DNA of 23,750 nt from Tannerella sp. (lineage in GTDB: Bacteria; Bacteroidota; Bacteroidia; Bacteroidales; Tannerellaceae), in NCBI GenBank assembly GCA_031283785.1, contig JAITBC010000111.1:1-23750 (forward strand), given 5' to 3'. A program made the position numbers and the translations under genes. This document shows positions 6,718 through 13,696 of the stretch, in pieces; the stretch's first letter is position 1; every line of letters begins with the position of its first letter. Below the pieces are notes generated by a model. That model was not told the origin of the DNA and ran no database searches. It saw nothing but the letters and a program-made list of their open reading frames with translations.

Positions 6718-8667
6718 TTATTTTACTTTAGTAAAAAAGAAAGAATATGTCCCTGTCGGTTTCGGTTGCAGAAGGATCATGCGTATACGTGTCAGGCCGT
6801 CGGGCCAGTAGCGTTGCAGCTGTTGATCCGTTATGTCTGTAAATTCTATTTCGGGGCGGAGGATTTTTGCATCGTAACTCATGTTGAGGTTGAATCCGTC
6901 GCCTTCGAATTTTAGTATGCCGGGTTTTACAATACTGACTTTGCAGTATGTCATGAGGTTCGAACTCGTCACCTTGTCGCTGACTTCTTTCAGTTGATAT
7001 CTGTCGCTTATTGTAAAACTTTTACCGCGTTTCAGCGTATAAGTGCGCACCCAGCTTTCTACTTTGGCGTCGTCGGGATAAGAGCCGGCTATGTCGGTAG
7101 AGAAGACGACCGTACCGGCGTCGGCCTTAAAGGATGTATTTTTTGCTTTAAAGGCCTCGCCTTCTTTCTGGTCGACGCCGTTTATGACGGGCAGGTTATG
7201 ATATCCGGACTGCATGGTCCATATCTCGTAACGACGCGAACTGAATGTTTTGGCTACATATTTCTCGCGTCCGGCATCGACGAGGCAGGGCTTGCCGTCG
7301 AAATACATCAGGCAGGAGCCTATGTCGTTGTGGTTATGACTTTCGGCGTTGAATCCGCCTTTTGCGCCGAAGAAGAATCCGCCGAAGCTGCCTTTGCGGT
7401 CACGTCCGCCGGCTATTTCGGTATCGGGAAACCAGAAATCGGCGACAAGCGCTTCTTCTTTTTCGGCGTTGCGGATCTCGTCAATCAGTTTGAGGTTGCG
7501 CAGTTGTGTGCCGATTTTCCCTCCCATTGATTTTACGCCCCATTGATTCAGTTCCGCAAGAAAGGCTCCGAACTTTTGCATTGCGGGGTCGTTTATCGCT
7601 TTACCGTAGCGGTATACGATGGACGGTTCGCCGCCGGTTTTGGGATCGGCGTCAGCAAAGTTTATAAAATAAGGGGCATGGATGTTTACCTGGTAAAAAT
7701 ACTGACCGATGTTTTTAATCAACTGATTATCGTAAACATCAAATGCTCCGCCGGTAGCATTTCCCATTATTTCGAGACATTCGTAAAGGTAAGCGCCGGC
7801 TGCACCCCAGTATGAAGGGCCTTCGTCGCAACCGCCATCGTCGGGGTAGCCGTTGAGGAACTTGTCTAACGAGAGCAGGATTTTCTGCACGGCGGCGGTT
7901 TTGCGTTGAGGATTGTCTTCGAGCAGGAGGTAGCAGGTCAACATATTGTAGTTAATCCATGGATTCCAATTGTTGGGACGTCCGCCTGTCAGACCCATAT
8001 ACCGGAAATCATCGCGGATAAAATACGGATTAAGGACTTTTTCCATTATTTCCTGTTTCAGACGTTTGGCTATCAAAGGGTGAACATTGTCAAATTCGTC
8101 TTTGAAAAGATACAGCGTCCAGGAAAGATTACTTGCCACTTCTCCTACGCCGAGGTCGACAATCGGATCGTTGACGTCGGGCAATCCCGAACCTGCTTTT
8201 TGCGGACTTAGGTGAGCCGACCAGCCCCACCACGTCTGTTCGCTGTAATACCATACGGCGTTGATGATTTGATCGATGAAGCGGCCGCGGCCTTCGGCAA
8301 GTTCGCCCATTACTAATGAAATAAGCGCGTTGTTGCAGGCGGCATAGACCTGTTGACGGCGGTCGCCGGAACGGATGAATTCGAGATAGTCGGTGGCTTT
8401 GACTGCCGGCCAGTCGTAGTTGAGGTATTTTTCGGCCTGCTCGACGTACGAGCGGCTTATTTCCTGGGGAATAGATGACAGGAAAGCACGGTCTTTGTAG
8501 CCTGAAATTCCGCTCCAGGCGTTTCCTTTGGCGAGCGCACCGGCAAGATTTACGGCCGCAGCTTCGTTCGTCAATATGTTGCGTTCTTTTATTTCGGGCT
8601 GCGCCATGATTGCATGTGTTGATAACATGATGGCGGCGAGCATTGATATTAATATTTGCTTTTTCAT
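6718..8667 (-). CDS. heparinase II/III-family polysaccharide lyase
   Basis: The protein has 649 residues with a signal peptide (MKKQILISMLAAIMLSTHAIMAQ). The N-terminal two-thirds is an alpha-helical toroid with GRPNNWNPWINYNML (229-243) and GYPDDGGCDEGPSYWGAAGAY (273-293), where Y286 is the likely catalytic Tyr. The C-terminal beta-sandwich (Hepar_II_III type) contains ESHNHNDIGSCLMYFDGKP (442-460), with H444 and H446 as metal-site or catalytic His candidates, then VDAGREKY. These enzymes cleave uronic-acid glycosides by beta-elimination and leave unsaturated ends suited to GH88. The Asn-His pair common in characterised alginate and heparin lyases is Asn-Asn-Trp-Asn here. It lies 13 bp after the first lyase gene and 9 bp before the beta-helix gene. 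The polysaccharide lyase family number and substrate are uncertain. Confidence 0.88.
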   Translation of the reverse strand: MKKQILISMLAAIMLSTHAIMAQPEIKERNILTNEAAAVNLAGALAKGNAWSGISGYKDRAFLSSIPQEISRSYVEQAEKYLNYDWPAVKATDYLEFIRSGDRRQQVYAACNNALISLVMGELAEGRGRFIDQIINAVWYYSEQTWWGWSAHLSPQKAGSGLPDVNDPIVDLGVGEVASNLSWTLYLFKDEFDNVHPLIAKRLKQEIMEKVLNPYFIRDDFRYMGLTGGRPNNWNPWINYNMLTCYLLLEDNPQRKTAAVQKILLSLDKFLNGYPDDGGCDEGPSYWGAAGAYLYECLEIMGNATGGAFDVYDNQLIKNIGQYFYQVNIHAPYFINFADADPKTGGEPSIVYRYGKAINDPAMQKFGAFLAELNQWGVKSMGGKIGTQLRNLKLIDEIRNAEKEEALVADFWFPDTEIAGGRDRKGSFGGFFFGAKGGFNAESHNHNDIGSCLMYFDGKPCLVDAGREKYVAKTFSSRRYEIWTMQSGYHNLPVINGVDQKEGEAFKAKNTSFKADAGTVVFSTDIAGSYPDDAKVESWVRTYTLKRGKSFTISDRYQLKEVSDKVTSSNLMTYCKVSIVKPGILKFEGDGFNLNMSYDAKILRPEIEFTDITDQQLQRYWPDGLTRIRMILLQPKPTGTYSFFFTKVK

Positions 8668-8680
8668 GATAAATTGATTC

Positions 8681-10549
8681 TTATTTTACGAGTTTCATTT
8701 TGATCGTTCCCTTGCCGTCGTTGAGTGTCCAGGCGGGGAGGCGCAGTTCGATCCTTTTCAGTCCTTTAATCTGTCGGTCGAGAGCCAGGGGCGCGGGGTC
8801 GAGGGAGATCACCGACAGGGTGTAATGTGGGTGCGAGAGGTTTTTGAGATGAAGCGTCCGGCCGTTTTGCCGCAGGATGGCGCCGTCGTTCGTCGGTTCG
8901 ACATCGGCGGTGGTCATGAGTTGCCATGTTATCAGTTTTGCTTCTGGAAGTGTTTCGATTTCGTCGGTTATGACCAGGGACGAAGGGCTGTCTTTTGTAA
9001 ATGTACGCCTGGCGTTTTTCAGCAGGTCGGCGTATGGGGCGGTTATGTCGAAGATGGCTTCGGGACTGGCGCCTTCGCGGACTTCGAGCAGTGTGGCCTG
9101 TCCGTCGACGCGGTGCAGGCGGTCGTTGACGGTGAGCGTACTGTGTCCGTAATTATTTTTGGTGATGAGCGTCCACCTTTCACATTCCTGACAGCTGCCC
9201 CAGAGGTCGAAACCCGTCTGTTCGAGTTCATTATAGTCCTGGTTTCCGGGGTCGACGACCCAGCGGACGCTGTCGAGTTCGAAGATGAACGATCCGGCGT
9301 CCATATTGCCGTGGCTGGTTGTGGCGCGGCCGCCCTTGCCTCCGAAATAGTAACCGTTTTCTCCTGTGAAGACTGCGATCGGGTTATGCCCGCGTCCATA
9401 CCATACAGATGGTACGTCGATACCCGTTTTTTCTTCGTATTGTGATATCCATACGAGGGCGGCTCCTCCGAGACGTGAGAGTTTGCCCAATTCTTCGGGA
9501 GACTGTGACATGCGTTCTTTTTCGAAGAAGGCTTTGTTGCCGGTTTTTGAGGCGAACCATGCGAGGACTTCGTCGAAGCTTCTCCCGCGGCGGTCGCCGC
9601 AGTCGGCAAAGTTGTAATACCATCCGGACGGGGCGTCGCAGATCACTCTGAACATGGCGCTTGCCATGAAGGCTTCGTGACGTGCATGTCCGAAATCAGT
9701 GCCGAAAGCGCTTTCGAGCATTGCTGCTGTGATGACGGAGAATCCCGTACCGTAGCCCCAGTATGTGGAGCCTTCGGGGTAGACGCCGTCGGGAAGGTAT
9801 GACGACAGGGCGTGCGGTATGCCGTCGAGCGCACGGCGGATGGTTTTGGCGGCAAGGTCGGGGTCTTTTTCGGCTATTGCGATCGATGCTGCAATCATGC
9901 CTCCGTTGCAGACCTGATTCCAGTTGTTCGTCCCCGACGCCCAGCCGGGGTCTTTGCCGTTTTCGGGCCAGCCCGGTTTGATGCCTTTTTCTATCAGTGC
10001 GTTTATCGCCAGCTCGACCGTCGACGCGGGCAGGCGGTCGGCGCACCAGTCGATTGCCAGCGCTACGGCCATCGACATTTCGGCTACGTCGAGGTAGTGC
10101 GACGGGTTCCAGTCGGTGAAATTGCATACGGCAACGACTTCGTCGTTCAGGCGTTTGAGTATCGCCGGGTCTTTTTCAATCCTGTATACAATGCCGAGCA
10201 TGTTGACGCGGTATAGCATCTCGCGTGAGACGGCAAGAAGCCGGCGGCCTTCCTGTATGCGCTCCAGCAGTGGCTTGGCGGTTATCTCGCGGGCGTTAAG
10301 GCGGATTGCTTCGTAAATGTTTTTGACGACCGGGTCGGTACTGAGTTTCTTCTTCAGATGATGTTCTGTTGAAGAGTTCAGCACTAATCTGGGATGCGTT
10401 TTTCGCAGGTTTTTCTTCAGCCATGCTGCCGACATCGGGTTGTCGAGCTTCTGCAGGCCGTCTTCATGCTGTGCCGACAGGCTTCCGGCGATGCTTCCGG
10501 CGATGAGGAGGCTGATTGTAAGTAGCGATGTGTTGAATAAATGTTTCAT
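8681..10549 (-). CDS. heparinase II/III-family polysaccharide lyase (first gene of operon)
   Basis: The protein has 622 residues with signal peptide MKHLFNTSLLTISLLIAGS...SAQ. The helical domain carries GTNNWNQVCNGGM (206-218) and DGVYPEGSTYWGYGTGF (254-270), with Y263 as candidate catalytic Tyr. The beta-sandwich part has TTSHGNMDAGSFIFELDSVRW (410-430) with H413, followed by VVDPGNQDY. This layout is that of heparinase II/III-like lyases; the NNWNQVCNGG form is a recurrent subfamily in Bacteroidetes. Its motifs differ from those of the next gene (HGN rather than HNHND), so the two probably attack different linkages or lengths rather than being a recent duplication. It is the promoter-proximal gene, and by eye it is among the more GC-rich genes here, which explains the many long antisense open frames over it. 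Confidence 0.87.
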   Translation of the reverse strand: MKHLFNTSLLTISLLIAGSIAGSLSAQHEDGLQKLDNPMSAAWLKKNLRKTHPRLVLNSSTEHHLKKKLSTDPVVKNIYEAIRLNAREITAKPLLERIQEGRRLLAVSREMLYRVNMLGIVYRIEKDPAILKRLNDEVVAVCNFTDWNPSHYLDVAEMSMAVALAIDWCADRLPASTVELAINALIEKGIKPGWPENGKDPGWASGTNNWNQVCNGGMIAASIAIAEKDPDLAAKTIRRALDGIPHALSSYLPDGVYPEGSTYWGYGTGFSVITAAMLESAFGTDFGHARHEAFMASAMFRVICDAPSGWYYNFADCGDRRGRSFDEVLAWFASKTGNKAFFEKERMSQSPEELGKLSRLGGAALVWISQYEEKTGIDVPSVWYGRGHNPIAVFTGENGYYFGGKGGRATTSHGNMDAGSFIFELDSVRWVVDPGNQDYNELEQTGFDLWGSCQECERWTLITKNNYGHSTLTVNDRLHRVDGQATLLEVREGASPEAIFDITAPYADLLKNARRTFTKDSPSSLVITDEIETLPEAKLITWQLMTTADVEPTNDGAILRQNGRTLHLKNLSHPHYTLSVISLDPAPLALDRQIKGLKRIELRLPAWTLNDGKGTIKMKLVK

Positions 10550-10614
10550 GATATGTGTATGTGTGTATATGAATTTAATATGATGTTTTGATGATTTGTG
10601 ACGACTTGCGACTG

Positions 10615-10622
10615 CAAATATA
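10615..10622 (-). promoter_or_regulatory. -7 box of the lyase operon promoter
   Basis: Read on the minus strand this is TATATTTG, a full match to TAnnTTTG, about 65 nt before the ATG at 10549. A TTTG-type -33 is not seen 19-21 nt upstream; that region is A/T-rich. A weak -33 would fit a promoter that depends on an activator bound farther upstream, where the 21-bp array begins at 10671. Confidence 0.45.
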
Positions 10623-10670
10623 ATCTTTTTTTTTCGATAAAATAGCCGTTTGCGGCATATTTTCTGTTCG

Positions 10671-10922
10671 CATCATATATGTGATTATTTTCATCACACA
10701 TGTGACGGACTTCATCACGTGTGTGATTTTTTTCACCACGTGTGTGATTTTTTTAATAACATGTGTGATGGTTTTCACCACGTGTGTGATTTTTTTTACC
10801 ACATGTGTAATTTTTTTCATCACATGTGTGATGGTTTTCATCACATGTGTGATTTTTTTAATTACATGTGTGACGGACTTCATCACATGTGTGACGGATT
10901 TCATCACATGTGTTATACGGGG
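10671..10922. repeat. 21-bp tandem repeat array, 12 units, each with a dyad
   Basis: Twelve consecutive 21-bp units start at 10671, 10692, 10713, 10734, 10755, 10776, 10797, 10818, 10839, 10860, 10881 and 10902, with no change in spacing. Most have the core ATCACATGTGTGAT (6-bp arms ATCACA / TGTGAT around TG; centre CACATGTG), and the remaining 7 bp are a variable T-rich or GGAC-type spacer. The first and last units are the most diverged. Because 21 is a multiple of 3, all six frames tend to stay open, giving spurious ORFs with 7-residue repeats. The array lies between the lyase operon promoter and the 11-bp array. Confidence 0.93.
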
Positions 10923-10930
10923 GCGATCGG

Positions 10931-11073
10931 CGTGCGTTCGGAATGTGTTCGGCATGCGCTCGGCGTGTGTTCAACGTGTGTTCAACGTGTGTTCAACGTG
11001 CGTTCGGACTGCGTTCAGACTTCGTTCGGCGTGCGTTCGGACTGTGTTCGGACTGTGTTCGAACTGCGTTCGT
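10931..11073. repeat. 11-bp tandem repeat array, 13 units
   Basis: Thirteen 11-bp units follow without indels, of the type CGTGCGTTCGG, CGTGTGTTCAA and ACTGTGTTCGG. The TTC core is nearly invariant (one unit has CTC), and variation is mainly at units' first two bases, the T/C in the G-T/C-G centre and the last two bases. It starts 8 bp after the 21-bp array and shares no obvious unit with it. Confidence 0.9.
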
Positions 11074-11092
11074 GCGGCGACATTGGCGTTCT

Positions 11093-11127
11093 GGCTGCTG
11101 GCTGCTGGCTGCTGGCTGCGGGTTGCT
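11093..11127. repeat. 7-bp tandem repeat (GGCTGCT)
   Basis: Three exact GGCTGCT units and two diverged ones (GGCTGCG, GGTTGCT) in a row. The following 30 bp stay G/C-rich (GGCGGGCGGCG-like) without clean units. It resembles the 7-bp array at 13627-13682. Confidence 0.75.
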
Positions 11128-11170
11128 GGCGGGCGGCGACATTTGCGGGCGGCGCGGCGGCGTAAAAAAA

Positions 11171-11220
11171 TGGCGGTATTTTACGTCATGCGCCTGCGCA
11201 TGTTGAATAAAATACCGCCA
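11171..11220 (-). terminator. large nested hairpin, intrinsic terminator for the minus strand
   Basis: Perfect 13-bp outer arms TGGCGGTATTTTA (11171-11183) and TAAAATACCGCCA (11208-11220), with a nested perfect stem CATGCGC (11187-11193) / GCGCATG (11196-11202) around CT. On the minus strand the hairpin is followed directly by seven T (11164-11170), the form of a Rho-independent terminator. It lies 25 bp after the stop of the broken gene at 11246-11683. Confidence 0.8.
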
Positions 11221-11245
11221 CACAGAGCGGTGGATTACGAAGAAA

Positions 11246-11683
11246 TCATTCGGAAACGGCGGCAACAGGGGTGAACACTTCCATCACGACGGCTCTGTCG
11301 CGTGCTACGAAGACGTCGTTTGCCGTGTATGAGCCTTTGTCGTTTGTTACCGTATAGTTGAGCGTTATCCCGTCGCGTTCCTTGTTTCCCCATTCGTAGG
11401 CTTTGGATTTGAACTCTCCGCTGCCTGTGGCCGTATAGGATGCGCCTTCGGGGGCTGAGACGGTGCAACTGTTGCCGTCGAACGTCAGTACCAGCTCGAA
11501 CGCTCCGGTGATGATACAGGATTCAAAATTCAGGCTCATATTCACCTGATGCCGGGCTGTTGTGATCATTTTTGCAGCAGGATTGTTTCAGGCATATTTT
11601 TCCGTATTGTAAGCTGTATTTTCGACCGTCGTGCCTGCGGCATGTATTTCGATTAAACGAATAATTCTCTCGAATGGTTTCAT
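11246..11683 (-). pseudogene. truncated C-terminal domain of a Bacteroidales surface protein, with in-frame TGA
   Basis: One minus-strand frame of 146 codons starts with MKPFERIIRLIEIHAAGTT (ATG at 11681-11683) and reads to a TGA at 11588-11590. It then continues in the same frame with NNPAAKMITTARHQVNMSLN to a stop at 11246. The part after the TGA (107 residues from M at 11569) is a beta-rich domain with FELVLTFDGNSCTVSA, ASYTATGSGEFKSKAYEWGN, RDGITLNYTV and VFVARDRAVVMEVFTPV. This pattern recalls the C-terminal domain of Bacteroidales surface lipoproteins with DUF1735/DUF5627-type domains, named from memory and not certain. There is no signal peptide and the N-terminal domains are missing, so it is best read as a gene remnant. 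A strong terminator follows. Confidence 0.5.
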
Positions 11684-11742
11684 GAATATAATATAATAAT
11701 GTAGACATTTACGGCTTTCAAGCCCCATGAAAACCACAATTT

Positions 11743-11894
11743 AACAAAACAAAAGCGTGGGACTGAACTTATATTTGCTTCTGAGGTCTTAGGATACCAT
11801 GGCACAAATAAGCCGCCCACGCCGATAAACAGTATAAACGTCAACCTGTTTATTCCGTGCCTTTTGAAAGTTCATAAGTGCAGGAAGCAGAATA
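11743..11894 (-). ncRNA. candidate structured RNA
   Basis: The stretch has no plausible reading frame but several complementary segments. Read on the minus strand: a GCGTGGG / CCCACGC stem (11816-11822 with 11755-11761) followed by TTTTGTTTTGTT, like an intrinsic terminator; inside it TTTG/CAAA and CTTA/TAAG pairs; a 9-bp hairpin AATAAACAG / CTGTTTATC (11846-11854 with 11824-11832, one G-U); and long-range GGCAC/GTGCC (11857-11861 with 11801-11805) and GAACTT/AAGTTC (11868-11873 with 11765-11770) pairs. The last pair and the terminator stem interleave, so alternative folds are possible. A 6S-like RNA is one guess; the family was not recognised, and no good promoter was found. Confidence 0.4.
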
Positions 11895-11979
11895 AAAGAT
11901 AACGCTTTATCAAACGGTCTGTTTCGTATGATTTTTTTTCAGTAATACAAAATTACATGGATATTTAATATTTTCAAAT

Positions 11980-12040
11980 GCGTAAAAAAAACATGAACCG
12001 ACCTCATTAAAATGAGTTGCGGCGTAAAAAAAACATGAAC
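11980..12040. repeat. 19-bp direct repeat pair around a short palindrome
   Basis: GCGTAAAAAAAACATGAAC occurs at 11980-11998 and again at 12022-12040. Between them lies CTCATTAAAATGAG, a 6-bp-arm palindrome. On the minus strand, downstream of the PhoH gene, each repeat reads as a run of eight T, so the block may help end that transcript. The rest of 11895-12096 holds nothing recognisable. Confidence 0.55.
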
Positions 12041-12096
12041 TCTCTCTCGCCGCCATGTCATTGATTAGATGACGCGATCGTCGTTGTTTCAAGAAG

Positions 12097-13434
12097 CTAA
12101 AGCAGGTCTGCCGCCAGTTCGGACAGTTTGCTGCGTTCGCCTTTAACGAGATTAACATGTGCAAAAATATTCTGACCTTTCATCCGGTCTACCATATAAG
12201 CCAGTCCGTTACTTTGCATGTCGAGATAAGGCGAATCGATCTGTTGGATGTCGCCTGTGAACACCATTTTTGTGCCCTCTCCCGTACGGGTTATTATCGT
12301 TTTGATTTCATGAGGCGTAAGGTTTTGAGCTTCGTCGACAATACAGAATGTGTCGGCAAGGCTTCGTCCCCTGATGAATGCCAGGGCTTCAATAATGAGT
12401 TGGTTATTCTTCAGCATCTCGTCAATATTATGGACTTCCTTGCCGTTTAGCTGGAACTGTCCTTTTATCACATTAAGATTATCGAACAAAGGTTGCATAT
12501 AAGGCGCTACTTTATCCTTTTCGCTTCCGGGCAGGTAACCGATATCTTTGTTTGCCAGAGCCACGATTGGCCGGGCAAGCAGTATCTGTTTATAGCTTCT
12601 GGATTGTTTCAACGCCGAAGCAAGGGCAAGCAAAGTCTTCCCCGTACCGGCTTTTCCCGTTATACCGACTAATCTGATATTGGGATCATTAAGTACTTCA
12701 AAGGCAAACTTCTGTTCGTTATTACGCGCTTTGATGCCGTAATTGAGAGCGCCCGCATCAATTTTTTTCACATTCCCGGTAAACGGGTCATAACGTACAA
12801 GCACGCTGTTTCGTTCACTTTCCAATATACAGCAGTCATTTGCCGACAAACTAATCTGCGGATATTTTGCCCTGAAATCTTCTACAGTAACGCCTTCTTG
12901 ACTAATATAAAAACCGTCAATAAATTCAGCGTCGATACACGAATAAGTTTCCTGCGCTTTTTCAAAAATATTGACGTCTTTCACTTTATCCGTATTATAA
13001 TCCTCAACCATGATACCGAGCGAACGCGCTTTCATACGCATATTGATATCTTTCGTCACGAGGATGGTCTTTATGTCGGGCTGTCTTTCCGAAACGTCCA
13101 TAGCGCACGAAAGGATACGGTGATCCGGTATACGCTCCGGAAATGATTTTGACACCTTTGTATGATATTCCGTACCTGCAACTATATAAAGCGTACCTTT
13201 TCCCTCTCCCAGCGATGCGCCTTTCAGGTAAAAATCATTAGAAGTAAGCGCATCCAGTTCGCGCACGAACTCACGCGCATTATAGTTAATCTGTTCGCTG
13301 CCTTTCTTAAACCGGTCTAATTCCACAAGCGCGGTAATCGGAATATATACATCATTTTCCTGAAAATTAGACAAACAATCATAATCGTGTAGAATTACGT
13401 TTGTATCAAGCACAAAATTTTTCTTCGTTTTCAT
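12097..13434 (-). CDS. PIN domain-PhoH-like ATPase
   Basis: The protein has 445 residues from the ATG at 13434; the frame extends upstream to 13491, but MKTKKNFVLDTNVILHD is the usual family start and the upstream part is A/T-rich leader-like sequence. The N-terminal PIN nuclease domain (residues about 5-150) shows FVLDTNVILHD with D10, a conserved E near TALVELDRF, and VTKDINMRMKA. The PhoH ATPase domain follows, with Walker A GKAGTGKT (260-267), ARPIVALANKDIGYLPG, and Walker B CIVDEAQNLTPHE (364-376), then MVFTGDIQQID. Such PhoH2-type proteins couple an RNA helicase-like ATPase to a ribonuclease. It stands alone, flanked by repeat-rich DNA on both sides. Confidence 0.93.
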   Translation of the reverse strand: MKTKKNFVLDTNVILHDYDCLSNFQENDVYIPITALVELDRFKKGSEQINYNAREFVRELDALTSNDFYLKGASLGEGKGTLYIVAGTEYHTKVSKSFPERIPDHRILSCAMDVSERQPDIKTILVTKDINMRMKARSLGIMVEDYNTDKVKDVNIFEKAQETYSCIDAEFIDGFYISQEGVTVEDFRAKYPQISLSANDCCILESERNSVLVRYDPFTGNVKKIDAGALNYGIKARNNEQKFAFEVLNDPNIRLVGITGKAGTGKTLLALASALKQSRSYKQILLARPIVALANKDIGYLPGSEKDKVAPYMQPLFDNLNVIKGQFQLNGKEVHNIDEMLKNNQLIIEALAFIRGRSLADTFCIVDEAQNLTPHEIKTIITRTGEGTKMVFTGDIQQIDSPYLDMQSNGLAYMVDRMKGQNIFAHVNLVKGERSKLSELAADLL

Positions 13435-13626
13435 ATCCGTGTATTTTAAAATTAAAAATTCGACACGGTAAAGGAACAATTTTTTTTGCAATTATCATAG
13501 ACAACCGGAAAATAAATTCTCGCTGAAAATCATATCGAAGGCGAACCGTTTTATTGTAAAGATTCCGTGACCGTCATGTCTGCGGGAAGAAAAACAGATG
13601 CGACGCCATCATTCGGTGGAAACTGC

Positions 13627-13682
13627 GGCGGTCGGCTGGCGGCTGGCGGCGGGCGGCGGGCGGCGGCTGGCGGCGGGCGGCG
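13627..13682. repeat. 7-bp G-rich tandem repeat (GGCTGGC / GGCGGGC)
   Basis: Eight 7-bp units in register: GGCGGTC, GGCTGGC twice, GGCGGGC twice, GGCGGCT, then GGCGGCG twice. All the G-runs are on the plus strand. It lies in the 323-bp gap between the phoH-like gene and mutS2, otherwise empty apart from the 58-bp repeat. Confidence 0.8.
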
Positions 13683-13696
13683 GCAGACGAAGTCCC

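Noticed and set aside
8825..10316. Several long antisense frames over the first lyase gene (up to 206 codons plus strand)
   Set aside because: They follow from the GC-rich third positions of the real gene; products are Arg/Ser-rich or Val/Gly-rich with no motifs.
10671..10922. CRISPR array
   Set aside because: Unit length is constant at 21 bp with variable, non-unique 7-bp spacers and no cas genes; the repeats are direct tandem units, not repeat-spacer pairs.
10671..10922. Classic CRP sites
   Set aside because: The half-sites TGTGA and TCACA occur, but the dyad is TCACA-N2-TGTGA and neighbouring units give N9 spacing, not TGTGA-N6-TCACA. A different protein is more likely if any binds.
10575..11274. 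Long open frames on both strands (126 codons minus; 171 and 197 codons plus) with 7-residue repeats such as THVMKKI or CDFFHHM
   Set aside because: They exist because the 21-bp unit is a multiple of three and has no stop in any frame. They lack start signals, family features and normal composition.
11743..11894. SRP (4.5S) RNA, because of a GGAAGCAG stretch near 11883-11890
   Set aside because: The paired GGTCAGG loop segment expected before it is missing, and the motif is on the strand opposite to the better-supported terminator.
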